Part shown: in pieces, positions 45,030 to 54,600 of the stretch
Numbering within the stretch: position 1 is the first letter of the stretch
Layout of the letters: each line of letters begins with the position of its first letter
Source: Arthrobacter ruber
Lineage (GTDB): Bacteria; Actinomycetota; Actinomycetes; Actinomycetales; Micrococcaceae
Assembly (NCBI RefSeq): GCF_002954225.1
Contig: NZ_PPTH01000011.1
Coordinates: forward strand, 151,446-215,445
Direction of reading: 5' to 3'
Length of the DNA: 64,000 nt
The notes under the pieces: generated by a model
Seen by the model: the letters and a program-made list of their open reading frames with translations, nothing else
Database searches by the model: none
What the model was told of the DNA's origin: nothing
Made by a program: the position numbers and the translations under genes

Positions 45030-45581
45030 ATGGGCCCCCGAGGTCAGGAACCGAACGAATCCACCGACGACGCCGTCTGGCAGGACCTTGTCGCGCGCCT
45101 GGAGGGTACCGCCGCCGATCCCGGCTCCCCCGACGCCGGCCGCCTCCTTCCACCGGCCGCACCCGCGGATCCCCTCGGCACCCGGTCGGACGAACGCGGC
45201 GGCGCTGACGCGCCCGGCGCGCGCGGCGGCGAGGACCTGACGGACCGCGAGCGCGCGGATGCGATCTTCAGGGACCAGCCGTTCCGGCCCACGGGGCCCC
45301 GCGACTACTCCGCACCGCAGGGGGCGGACGAACCGGACGACGACGAGGGCTTCACCCCGGAGGAACCCCCGCCCCTCGGCTCCGGTGATCCCCTGACGGT
45401 CCTGGCCTGGGTCGGTGCCGCCGGCGGCCCGATCACGCTGCTGCTGTTCGCCATGTTCTGGCGGGACGCTCCCCTGGCCGCCACACTCGGCGTCCTCGCG
45501 CTGTTCCTGGCGGGTGCCGGCTATCTCGTGACACGGCTGCCGAAGCACCGCGACATCGGCGACGACGGCGCCGAGGTCTAG
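45030..45581 (+). CDS. Hypothetical membrane protein, 183 residues
   Basis: Not recognised. About 115 polar N-terminal residues, rich in Asp, Pro, Gly and Arg and probably disordered, contain one ordered-looking stretch ERADAIFRDQPFRPTGPRDY. Two membrane segments follow (about 123-145, VLAWVGAAGGPITLLLFAMF, and 149-169, LAATLGVLALFLAGAGYLVT) and a short C-terminal tail (LPKHRDIGDDGAEV). Both ends are likely cytoplasmic. The AGGAAG before ATG 45030 is about 13 nt away, so the start is somewhat uncertain. TTGACG at 44956-44961 is a possible -35 box. It converges on the ROK glucokinase, 21 bp away. Confidence 0.7.
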   Translation: MGPRGQEPNESTDDAVWQDLVARLEGTAADPGSPDAGRLLPPAAPADPLGTRSDERGGADAPGARGGEDLTDRERADAIFRDQPFRPTGPRDYSAPQGADEPDDDEGFTPEEPPPLGSGDPLTVLAWVGAAGGPITLLLFAMFWRDAPLAATLGVLALFLAGAGYLVTRLPKHRDIGDDGAEV

Positions 45582-45602
45582 GCCGCCCGGGCGGGCCACG
45601 TC

Positions 45603-46688
45603 TCAGGTGCCGCTGCGGGAGAGCGTCCGTGACAGGTCGGCCGCTCCGATCAGACCGGCCTCGGGGCCCAGCGCCGCCCGCTCGATGCGCGCCGCCGGCC
45701 GGAAGCCGCGACCCGTCAGATTGCGTCCGAAGGCCCGTCGCGCGGGCTCCAGCAGGAGTTCGTCCGCGGCACTGAGCCCCCCGCCGATGACGAACGTCCC
45801 CGGATCGAGTGCAGCGGCCAGGTTGGCGAGGCCCAGCCCCAGCCACTGCCCGACGTCGTCGACCAGTTCGCGGGACGCGGGATCGCCCTCCATCGCGAGG
45901 CGGGTCGCGAGCGCACCGGTGATCGCCGAGCCGTCGCCGGGTGCCGCATCGATGATGGCCCTGGCCACCGGGGAGTTCGCGGCGGCGAGTTCCCGAGCCT
46001 CGCGACCCAGGGCGTTGCCGGAGGCGTACTGCTCCCAGCAGCCCCGGTTCCCGCACTCGCACCGGTGACCCTGCGGCACGATGATCTGGTGTCCGAACTC
46101 CCCGGCGACGCCGTGCCGTCCGCGTTCCACCCGTCCGCCCATGATCATGGCTCCCCCGATCCCGGTGCCGAGGGTGACGCAGACCAGGCGGGACTCACCG
46201 CGACCCGCACCGAAACGCCACTCCGCCCACGCGGCCGCGTCGGCGTCGTTGACCACCGTGACGCGGCGGTGCAGCAGTTTTTCCAGGTTCCTCCGCAGCG
46301 GCTCGTTGCGCCATGCCAGATGCGGGCTGAAGAGCACGGTGCTGTTGGACAGGTCCATCCAGCCCGCGGCGCCGATCCCGACCGAACGGATCCGGTACTC
46401 CCGCGACAGTTCGCGGACGAGTTCGGTGATGACAGCTTCGACGGCGCGTGGATCCTGCCCGGGAGTCGCCCTGCGCGCCTCGGCGAGGATCCTGCCCCGC
46501 ACGTCGACGACGCCCGCCGCGACCTTCGTACCGCCGATGTCGACGCCGATCGAGAGCCCGCGACGCGCCGGGTCGGGGACGGTGGAGCGTGCCGCCCGCG
46601 CTGCCAGGAGCGCTCCGCGTCCCGCCGACCCCGCATCGGTGTGCGGCCGACGGCCGCGGAGCCCGGCCCGGTCAGGCAGCACCGGCAT
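45603..46688 (-). CDS. ROK family glucokinase
   Basis: ATP-dependent glucose (or related hexose) kinase. The 361-residue protein has the phosphate loop IGVDIGGTKVAAGV (47-60), NDADAAAWAEWRFGAG with the catalytic aspartate, TLGTGIGGAMIMGG, the substrate motif GEFGHQIIVPQGHRCECGNR and the zinc cluster CECGNRGCWEQYASG that marks ROK kinases. About 45 basic N-terminal residues precede the fold; translation from ATG 46688 is supported by GAGGGAGGGG. No DNA-binding domain is present, so it is a kinase and not a ROK repressor. A second glucose kinase, ppgK, is also in this window. Confidence 0.92.
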   Translation of the reverse strand: MPVLPDRAGLRGRRPHTDAGSAGRGALLAARAARSTVPDPARRGLSIGVDIGGTKVAAGVVDVRGRILAEARRATPGQDPRAVEAVITELVRELSREYRIRSVGIGAAGWMDLSNSTVLFSPHLAWRNEPLRRNLEKLLHRRVTVVNDADAAAWAEWRFGAGRGESRLVCVTLGTGIGGAMIMGGRVERGRHGVAGEFGHQIIVPQGHRCECGNRGCWEQYASGNALGREARELAAANSPVARAIIDAAPGDGSAITGALATRLAMEGDPASRELVDDVGQWLGLGLANLAAALDPGTFVIGGGLSAADELLLEPARRAFGRNLTGRGFRPAARIERAALGPEAGLIGAADLSRTLSRSGT

Positions 46689-46827
46689 GCGTCCCCTCCC
46701 TCGTCCTGGCGGTATGGCGCTGACGCGCCACCGTTATCGACTTGTACATTACGGGACGGTCATTCGGCCACCTGAACCTATAGGCTGGAATCCGCCTCAC
46801 CGTCGAGGCGATATCGAAGGAGCTATC

Positions 46828-48636
46828 GTGCGCGACATCAGCGTTCCCGTCCTCGTGGACGTCCCCCGCCAGACCAACACCACGGACCTGGTGGTACGGC
46901 AGGCGGCCAAGCCGTCCAACCCCGCGCTGTTCGCCGTCAAGGGCGCGTCGGGTGAGTGGGAGAACATCACGGCCACCGAGTTCCGGCGCCAGGTCGAGGA
47001 CCTCGCGAAGGGCCTGATCGCCTCGGACGTGCAGCCCGGGGACAGGGTGGCCATCATGGCCCGCACGCGCTACGAGTGGTCGCTGGCCGATTTCGCCATC
47101 TGGTTCGCGGGCGCCGTCTCGGTGCCCGTGTACGAGACCTCCTCCCCCGCTCAGGTCGCCTGGATCTTGAGCGACTCGGGCGCCGTCGGGGCCTTCGTCG
47201 AGTCCGCCCGGCACGAGAGCGTGGTCCGCGAGGCCGTGGCCCTGGAGGGCATCGATTCCCTGCAGCACGTCTGGCAGTTCGACGGCGGCGGCCTCGACAC
47301 CCTGCAGACCGCCGGCGCCGGCACCGACGAGCAGGTGCTGTCCGACCGCCGCTCCACGGCCGGCCTCGACGACGTCGCCACGATCATCTACACCTCGGGC
47401 ACCACCGGCAAGCCCAAGGGCTGCGAGCTGACGCACGGCAACTTCGTGGAGCTGTCCGAGAACGCCGCGGCGGCCCTCCCCGAGGTGGCCCGCGAGGGCG
47501 GCCAGACGATCATGTTCCTCCCGCTCGCGCATGTCTTCGCGCGGTTCATCTCCGTACTGTGCGTGGCGGCGGGCGCCACGGTGGCCCACACCCCGGACGT
47601 GAAGAACCTCCTGCCGGACCTGCAGAGCTACAAGCCGACGTTCATCCTCGCCGTCCCGCGCGTCTTCGAGAAGGTGTACAACAACTCGATGCTGAAGGCC
47701 GAGGACGGCGGCAAGGGCAAGATCTTCCACGCCGGGGCGGACGTCGCCATCGCGTGGTCGAAGGCGGAGCAGGCCGGGAGGATCCCGCTGGGGCTCAAGG
47801 TCAAGCACGCCGTGTTCGACCGGCTGCTCTACGGCAAGATCCGTACCGCGATGGGAGGCCGCGTGCAGCACGCGGTCTCGGGCGGCGCGCCCCTCGGCGA
47901 CCGCCTCGGCCACTTCTTCCACGGCATCGGCCTGATGGTGCTCGAGGGCTACGGCCTGACCGAGACCACGGCACCGATCACGGTGAACACGCCCAAGCGC
48001 ATCAAGATCGGGACCGTCGGCGCGCCGCTGCCGGGCAACGCGGTGAAGATCGCCGACGACGGCGAGATCCTGGCCAAGGGCGTCTGCGTGATGAAGGGGT
48101 ACTTCAACCGCCCCGACCTCACCGACGAGACGTTCGTGGACGGCTGGTTCCGCACGGGGGACATCGGCGAGCTCGACGACGACGGCTTCCTGCGCATCAC
48201 GGGCCGCAAGAAGGAGATCATCGTCACCGCCAGCGGGAAGAACGTCATCCCGGCGATGCTCGAGGACACCATCCGCGCCAACGCGCTGGTCTCCCAGTGC
48301 GTGGTCGTCGGCGACCAGCGTCCCTTCATCTCGGCGCTCATCACACTCGACGAGGAGGCCCTGCCCGGCTGGCTCGAGCGGCACCAGCTGCCCGCCGAGA
48401 CCACGATGGGGGAGGCCGCGGAGCACCCGAAGGTCCTTGCGGAGATCCAGGAGCTCGTGGACAACGCCAACACGACGGTGTCCCGTGCCGAGGCCATCAA
48501 GGTGTTCCGGATCGTCCCGACCGACTTCACCGAGACCACCGGCCACCTCACGCCGTCCCTCAAGATCAAGCGCGCGCAGGTCCTGAAGGACTACTCCGGG
48601 ATCGTGGAGTCGATCTACTCCTCCGCGAAGGTCTAG
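46828..48636 (+). CDS. Long-chain acyl-CoA synthetase (AMP-forming)
   Basis: Activates fatty acids to acyl-CoA through an acyl-adenylate. I chose GTG 46828 (602 residues), with AAGGAG at 46817-46822; a much longer open frame upstream is antisense to the glucokinase and is not used. The P-loop-like motif YTSGTTGKPKGCELTHGN lies at about 188, then LPLAHVFARF, the adenylate motif YGLTETTAPITVN, WFRTGDIGELDDDGFLRITG and the hinge and CoA region GRKKEIIVTASGKNV. It resembles FadD15/long-chain types. TATAGGCT near 46779-46786 is a candidate -10 region. Confidence 0.93.
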   Translation: MRDISVPVLVDVPRQTNTTDLVVRQAAKPSNPALFAVKGASGEWENITATEFRRQVEDLAKGLIASDVQPGDRVAIMARTRYEWSLADFAIWFAGAVSVPVYETSSPAQVAWILSDSGAVGAFVESARHESVVREAVALEGIDSLQHVWQFDGGGLDTLQTAGAGTDEQVLSDRRSTAGLDDVATIIYTSGTTGKPKGCELTHGNFVELSENAAAALPEVAREGGQTIMFLPLAHVFARFISVLCVAAGATVAHTPDVKNLLPDLQSYKPTFILAVPRVFEKVYNNSMLKAEDGGKGKIFHAGADVAIAWSKAEQAGRIPLGLKVKHAVFDRLLYGKIRTAMGGRVQHAVSGGAPLGDRLGHFFHGIGLMVLEGYGLTETTAPITVNTPKRIKIGTVGAPLPGNAVKIADDGEILAKGVCVMKGYFNRPDLTDETFVDGWFRTGDIGELDDDGFLRITGRKKEIIVTASGKNVIPAMLEDTIRANALVSQCVVVGDQRPFISALITLDEEALPGWLERHQLPAETTMGEAAEHPKVLAEIQELVDNANTTVSRAEAIKVFRIVPTDFTETTGHLTPSLKIKRAQVLKDYSGIVESIYSSAKV

Positions 48637-48637
48637 A

Positions 48638-48662
48638 CCGGGCGGTCCCCTCCGCCGCCCGG
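48638..48662. terminator. Possible bidirectional terminator
   Basis: CCGGGCGG (48638-48645) pairs with CCGCCCGG (48655-48662) across a 9-nt loop, between the convergent acyl-CoA synthetase and mycothione reductase genes. Confidence 0.5.
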
Positions 48663-48678
48663 CCTGCGTGGGGACCGG

Positions 48679-50082
48679 TCAGTCGGCCTCGAGGCCGAGC
48701 AGCGCGTTCTCGAGGACCTCGGTGAGCGCCGGGTGGATCCAGTACTGTCCGCGGGCCATCGTCAGCGCATCGAGCCCGAAGGACATGGCCTGGACGACGG
48801 GCTGGATGATGATCGACGCCTCATGACCGAGGACGTGGGCACCGAGGAGACGCCCCGTGGAGCGCTCGGCGATGACCTTCACGAATCCCTGCGTGTCCTC
48901 CATGGCCCACCCGTATGCGGTCGAGCCGTAGTGCCGGACCGCCGTCACGATCGGGGTGCCGGTCTCCTCGGAGTGGTGGAGGGCCTGCTCCCCCGTCATG
49001 CCCACCGAGGCGATCTGCGGGGAGGAGAACACGGCGGCGGGCACGAAGCGGTGGTCGCTGGCGCGCAGCGCGTCCGGGTGCAGCAGGTTGTGCGCGACGA
49101 CTTTCGCCTCATGGTTCGCCACGTGCTTGAGCTGGTAGTCGCTGCTGGCGTCGCCGAGTGACCAGAGACCGGCCACCGGTTCACCCCCGCGCAGGACCCG
49201 CTGGTATCCGTCCACCACGAGGCGGCCGTCGTCGTGCAGGTCGAGACCGGCGTCCACCGCGCCGAGGGCGTCGGTGTTCGGGGTCCGCCCCACGGCGACG
49301 AGCACGGCGTCGACCACGAGGTCCGCCGGCCCCGCCGGGCCGCTCAGGCGGGCGGTGACGCTGCCGTCGTCGTTGGCGGTGACCTGCGTGACGTCGGTGT
49401 CCCGCCGGAGGTCCCACTGACGCGCTGCGTGCTCGGTGAAGGCCTCGGAGACCGATGCGTCGAGGGTCCTCAGCATGCCGCCGGAGCGCACGGCGATGGT
49501 CACGCGGGCGCCGAAAGCCCCGAAGACGTGCGCGAATTCCGCCGCGATGTAACCGCCACCGATGATCAGCAGCCGCTGCGGGAACTCGTCGATGCGCATA
49601 ATGGTGTCGGAGGTATGAACCTGGGGCAGCCCGATGCCGGGGATCTCCGGCAGGACGGCACGGGAGCCGGTTGCGATGACCACCTGGTCCGCGGTGATCT
49701 CCTCGCCGGACGCCGTCTCGAAGGCCTTCTCCCCTGTGAGCCTCACGAATTCCTCGACCAGGGTCACGTTCGCGAGCTCGTCGGCGCGATAGGTCCGACC
49801 ACTGCTCGAGATGGCGTCGATCCGGGTGAAGATCCGGTCGCGGATGTCCCTCCAGCGCACCCGTTCCAGGGCGAGGTTCACCCCGAGCCGCGCTGAGCGC
49901 GCGGGCGCGGATGCCAGATCGGCGGGATGCACGAACATCTTCGTCGGGATGCACCCCACGTTGAGGCAGGTGCCGCCGAACGTGCCTCCTTCGACGAGGA
50001 CCACCTTGCGGTCGTCCCACTCCGGCGAGATGAGCGTGTTGCCGGAGCCTGAGCCGATGATCGCGAGGTCGTAGTGGGTCAC
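48679..50082 (-). CDS. mtr: Mycothione reductase
   Basis: NADPH-dependent flavoprotein that reduces mycothiol disulfide, the actinobacterial counterpart of glutathione reductase. The 467-residue protein opens with HYDLAIIGSGSGNTLI, the N terminus typical of Mtr, then the redox disulfide GGTCLNVGCIPTK (C39, C44). The NADPH site is LLIIGGGYIAAEFAHVFGAF, the FAD site GLWSLGDASSD, and the C-terminal catalytic histidine lies in WIHPALTEVLENALL. GTG 50082 follows a TACACT box by 6 nt (leaderless). It supports assignment of the host to mycothiol-making actinobacteria. Confidence 0.93.
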   Translation of the reverse strand: MTHYDLAIIGSGSGNTLISPEWDDRKVVLVEGGTFGGTCLNVGCIPTKMFVHPADLASAPARSARLGVNLALERVRWRDIRDRIFTRIDAISSSGRTYRADELANVTLVEEFVRLTGEKAFETASGEEITADQVVIATGSRAVLPEIPGIGLPQVHTSDTIMRIDEFPQRLLIIGGGYIAAEFAHVFGAFGARVTIAVRSGGMLRTLDASVSEAFTEHAARQWDLRRDTDVTQVTANDDGSVTARLSGPAGPADLVVDAVLVAVGRTPNTDALGAVDAGLDLHDDGRLVVDGYQRVLRGGEPVAGLWSLGDASSDYQLKHVANHEAKVVAHNLLHPDALRASDHRFVPAAVFSSPQIASVGMTGEQALHHSEETGTPIVTAVRHYGSTAYGWAMEDTQGFVKVIAERSTGRLLGAHVLGHEASIIIQPVVQAMSFGLDALTMARGQYWIHPALTEVLENALLGLEAD

Positions 50083-50088
50083 ACCCGC

Positions 50089-50094
50089 AGTGTA
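50089..50094 (-). promoter_or_regulatory. -10 box of a leaderless mtr promoter
   Basis: TACACT on the minus strand, then six bases, then the GTG of mtr. Confidence 0.6.
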
Positions 50095-50101
50095 GCCGCG
50101 G

Positions 50102-51562
50102 TCAGGACGCCAGCTGGTCCACCACGAGCGCCGCCAACTCCATGACGGCCCTGCGCGTCGCGGGGTTCAGCCGGGCCAGCTCGATCCGCGAGCCCTCGGC
50201 CAGGTGCCGGTCGTACGGGATACGGACCACGGTGTTCACGCGGGAGCGGAAGTGCTGCTCGATCTGCTCGACGTCCACCTGCGTGCCGTTCCCGGAGGAC
50301 AGGTTGATCACCACGATCGCCCGGGCCACGAGGTCGTGCCGGTCGTGGGCCTCCAGCCAGCTGAGGGTCTCGGACGCGAGCCTCGCCTCGTCCACGCTCC
50401 CCCCGGACACGAGCACCACCGCGTCCGCCTTCTCGAGCGTGCCCCGCATGACCGAATGGACCATGCCGGTCCCCGAATCGGTCAGGACGATCGAGTAGTA
50501 GCGGCTGAGGAGGTCGGTGACCGCGCGGTAGTCCGAGTCGTCGAAGGCCTGGGCCACGGTCGGGTCCGTGTCGGAGGCGAGGACGTGCAGACGGGAGCCG
50601 TCGCGCGTGACGAAGGCGGCGAGCTGGGAGAAGGACTCGATGACGTAGCGGTTCCGGACCAGCTGCCGGGCGGTGTGGTCGGCACGCCCGGGCGACCGGT
50701 CGGAGAGGGTGCCTCGGTCAGGGTTGGCGTCCATGGCGATGATGCGGTCCTCGCGGACGTCGGCCAGCGCCATGCCGAGGAGGGTGGTCACGGTCGTCTT
50801 CCCCACCCCGCCCTTGCGGGAGAGCACCGGCACGTAGCGGGTCCGGTCCCCCAGCCGCACCGCGATGCGGTGTTCGAGGGCGCGCTGGACGCGGACGGCG
50901 TCGGAGTCCCCGAGGTTCACCCGACCGAAGGTCGCCGTGTAGACGAAGCGGCGCCACCCTGAGACGGGCGGGCGGCGCACCCCGGCCAGCAGGCGATCAG
51001 CGGTGAGTGACGACGCCGGTTCCGGCCCGCTGTCCTTCCCGCGCCGGCCCGTCCGCTCGGCTCCGATCGGCACCGCCACCGCAACGCCCGGGCCGGTGCC
51101 CCCGGACTGCGTGCCGGGGTTCGAGGACGCCCTCGACGAGGACCCCGACGGCTGCCAGCCGGTCTGCGCCGCGCCGTCCCCGAGGCCGTCCGCGGGCGAC
51201 GGGTCGGTGGAGGAGGAGGAAGCGGAAGCAGCGGGGAGTCCGGCTGTGATGTCACCGGAGGACGGGGCCGGGATGCTGAGCGTGGGCCCCCGGAGTAGCG
51301 GGACTCCCGGCACGATGGGGACGCCCTGCGTCGGGTCCGGGGAGACGGAGTTCGGGGACTCGGTGCCCTGCGCCGAGCCATCCACGCCGGCGTGCTCGAC
51401 GACGTCCTGCGGCTCGACCCCGGTTAGGGGGTCGCCCGGGGCGGAATCCTCGGGCACGGGGTCCTGATCGGCGCCCTGCGGCGCGGCGCCCGTCAGGGCC
51501 TCCGGGTCCGCCGCAGTGCCCCCGGTGCCGGGTGTCGGGGAATCGGTCGGGTCGCTTGGCAT
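50102..51562 (-). CDS. MinD/ParA-like ATPase with long disordered N terminus
   Basis: The 486-residue protein from ATG 51562 has two parts. Residues 1 to about 200 are Pro/Ser/Gly/Asp-rich with no predicted fold. The rest is a deviant Walker-type ATPase with VLSRKGGVGKTTVTTLLGMA (about 240-260), MDANPDRGTLSDRS, TDSGTGMVHSVM and a C-terminal VVINLSSGNGTQVDVEQIEQ. The architecture resembles MinD-like ATPases linked to type VII secretion (EspI-like) or envelope positioning, but no secretion gene is near and the role is open. It lies upstream of mtr by 19 bp and may be co-transcribed. Confidence 0.85.
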   Translation of the reverse strand: MPSDPTDSPTPGTGGTAADPEALTGAAPQGADQDPVPEDSAPGDPLTGVEPQDVVEHAGVDGSAQGTESPNSVSPDPTQGVPIVPGVPLLRGPTLSIPAPSSGDITAGLPAASASSSSTDPSPADGLGDGAAQTGWQPSGSSSRASSNPGTQSGGTGPGVAVAVPIGAERTGRRGKDSGPEPASSLTADRLLAGVRRPPVSGWRRFVYTATFGRVNLGDSDAVRVQRALEHRIAVRLGDRTRYVPVLSRKGGVGKTTVTTLLGMALADVREDRIIAMDANPDRGTLSDRSPGRADHTARQLVRNRYVIESFSQLAAFVTRDGSRLHVLASDTDPTVAQAFDDSDYRAVTDLLSRYYSIVLTDSGTGMVHSVMRGTLEKADAVVLVSGGSVDEARLASETLSWLEAHDRHDLVARAIVVINLSSGNGTQVDVEQIEQHFRSRVNTVVRIPYDRHLAEGSRIELARLNPATRRAVMELAALVVDQLAS

Positions 51563-51671
51563 GGTGACTTCCGTTCGGTCGATCCGGCCGCTCCGGGCGG
51601 AGCCGCGGTACTGATGCTTCCGGCATCCCACTCTAGCCCGACGGCCGGGCAGCCGGTCCGGAGGGAGGTCC

Positions 51672-54600
51672 TCAGGACGGGGCGATCACGAGGAGGAGGT
51701 CACCGCCCTGTGCAGGGCCGGGACCGGCGAAGGCGACGCGCTGCACGGTGCCGGCGATCGGCGTCGTGATGCTCGCCTCCATCTTCATGGCCTCGATGGT
51801 CGCGACGGTGTCGCCGGCCGCGACGGCGTCGCCCTCGGCCCGGGACACGGTGACGGACCCGGCGAAGGGCGCGGCGATCTGGCCCGGGCTGCCCGGGTCC
51901 GCCTTCTCGGCGGCCCGGACGTCGCTGTCGATGCTCGTGTCGCGGACGCTCACCGGCCGCATCTGGCCGTTGAGGGTGCACATGACCGTCCGCATGCCCT
52001 TCTCGTCCGGTTCGGACACGGCCTCGAGGGTCGCGATGAGCCGGACGCCCTTCTCGAGCTCGATCACGTGCTCCGTCCCCGGCTGCAGTCCGTAGAGGTA
52101 GTCGGCGGTCCCGAGGAGGGACACGTCCCCGTAGGTGTCGCGGGTGGCGCGGAACTCCCGCGTGGGCGCCGCGAACAGCAGGGTGTTCAGGGCGTTCCGG
52201 CGCTCGCCGGAGGTCCCGGCCAGCTTCGCCTCGTCCGCGGCGGTGAGCTCGGCGTCGCGCGGCTTGAGCTCGCGGCCCTGCAGGGCCTTCGTGCGGAAGG
52301 GCTCGGGCCATCCGCCGGGCGGGTTGCCCAGTTCCCCGTTGAGGAATCCGATGACGGAGTCGGGGATGTCGAAATCCTGCGGATTCTGCTCGAACTCCGC
52401 CGGGTCGGCATTCCTGCCCACGAGGGCCAGGGCGAGATCGCCCACGACCTTCGAGGACGGGGTGACCTTCACGAGGCGGCCGAGGATCCGGTCCGCGGCG
52501 GTGTACATGTCCTCGATGGCCTCGAAGCGTTCCCCCAGTCCGAGCGCGATGGCCTGCTGGCGGAGGTTGGACAGCTGGCCTCCGGGGATCTCGTGCCGGT
52601 ACACCCGCCCCGTGGGGCCCGGCAGGCCCGATTCGAACGGCGCGTACATGCGCCGCACGGCCTCCCAGTAGGGTTCGAGCGCGCACACGCTGCCGAGGTC
52701 CAGCTCCGTGTCGCGAGGCGTGTGGGCCAGGGCGGCGACGAGCGCGGACGCCGAGGGCTGGCTCGTGGTGCCGGCGAGCGCGGCGCTGGCGACGTCGACG
52801 GCGTCGACCCCGGCGTCCACGGCTGCGAGCAGGGTGGCGAGCTGTCCGCCGGCGGTGTCGTGGGTGTGCAGGTGCACGGGCAGGTCGAAGCGTTCGCGCA
52901 GGGCGGTCACGAGTTTCGCGGCGGCGGCCGGGCGGAGCAGGCCCGCCATGTCCTTGATGGCCAGGATGTGCGCTCCGGCGTCGACGATCCGCTGGGCGAG
53001 CTCGAGGTAGTAGTCGAGGGTGTAGAACGTCTCGGCCGGGTCGAGCATGTCGGCGGTGTAGCACAGGGCCACCTCGGCGACGGCGGTCTCCGTCTCACGG
53101 ACCGCCCGGATGGCCGGTTCCATCTGGGTGACGTCGTTCAGAGCGTCGAAGATGCGGAAGATGTCGATACCGGACGCCGCGGCCTCCTGCACGAACGCGG
53201 TGGTGACCGCCTCCGGGTAGGGCGTGTACCCGACCGTGTTCCGTCCACGCAGCAGCATCTGCAGGCAGATGTTCGGCACCTCGCGGCGCAGCGCGTCCAG
53301 ACGCTCCCACGGGTCCTCCCCCAGGAACCGGAGTGCGACGTCGTACGTCGCCCCGCCCCACGCCTCGACGGACAGCAGGCCGGGGGTTAGCCGGGACACA
53401 CTCGCACCGGCGGCGACGAGGTCGCGGGTCCGCACCCGGGTGGCCAGCAGCGACTGGTGCGCGTCGCGGAAGGTCGTGTCCGTCACCGCGACGGCCGTCT
53501 GCTCCCGCAGCGCCTTCGCGAAGCCCTCGGGCCCGAGCTCGAGCAGCCGCTGCCGGCTCCCCTCGGGGGGCGGGGCCTTCCGCTGAGCCTCCTCGAGCTC
53601 TGGCAGCTTCTCCCGCGGATCCAGGTGTGCGGGGCGTGCCCCGTGGGGCTGGTTCACGGTCACGTCGGCGAGCCAGGTCAGCAGCTTGGTGCCGCGGTCC
53701 GCCGGCACGCGGGCCGTGAGGAGCTCCGGGCGCTCGTCGATGAACGAGGTCGCGACATTCCCGGCGATGAAGTCCGGGTCGTCGAGGACGGCCTGGAGGA
53801 AGGAGATGTTGGTGGAGACGCCGCGGACCCGGAACTCGGCCAGGGCACGGCGGGCCCGGGTCACCGCGGACGGGTAGTCCCGACCCCGGCAGGTGAGCTT
53901 CACCAGCATCGAGTCGAAGTGCGGACTGATCTCCGCCCCCGCATACACCGTCCCGCCATCCAGGCGCACCCCGGCGCCGCCTGCGGACCGGTAGGCCGAG
54001 ATACGGCCCACGTCCGGGCGGAACCCGTTGGCCGGGTCCTCCGTGGTGATCCTCGACTGCAGCGCCGCGCCGCGCAGGGTCACCGTCTCCTGGCTCAGCC
54101 CGAGATCCGCCAGCGTCTCGCCCGCCGCGATGCGCAGCTGCGACTGGACGAGGTCCACGTCGGTCACCTCCTCGGTCACCGTGTGCTCCACCTGGATCCG
54201 CGGGTTCATCTCGATGAACACGTGCTGGCCGGCGCGTTCGCCGACCGTGTCCACGAGGAACTCGACGGTCCCGGCATTCACGTAGCCCAGGGCGGTCGCG
54301 AACTTCACCGCATCACGGTGCAGGGCCTGCCTGATGCCCTCGTCCAGGTTCGGGGCAGGGGCGATCTCGATGACCTTCTGGTGCCTGCGCTGCAGCGAGC
54401 AGTCCCGCTCGAACAGGTGCATCACATTGCCCTCGGCGTCGGCGAGGATCTGCACCTCGATGTGGCGAGGACGCAGGACCGCCTGCTCCAGGAACATCGT
54501 GGGATCGCCGAAGGCGGACTCGGCCTCCCGCATCGCCGCCTCCAGCGCCTCCGGCAGCGCCTCCCGCGTATCGACCCGGCGCATCCCACGACCGCCGCCG

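Noticed and set aside
46081..46827. An N-terminal extension of 249 codons on the acyl-CoA synthetase
   Set aside because: The extension is antisense to the ROK glucokinase and would be Arg/Pro-rich without homology; GTG 46828 has AAGGAG at good spacing.
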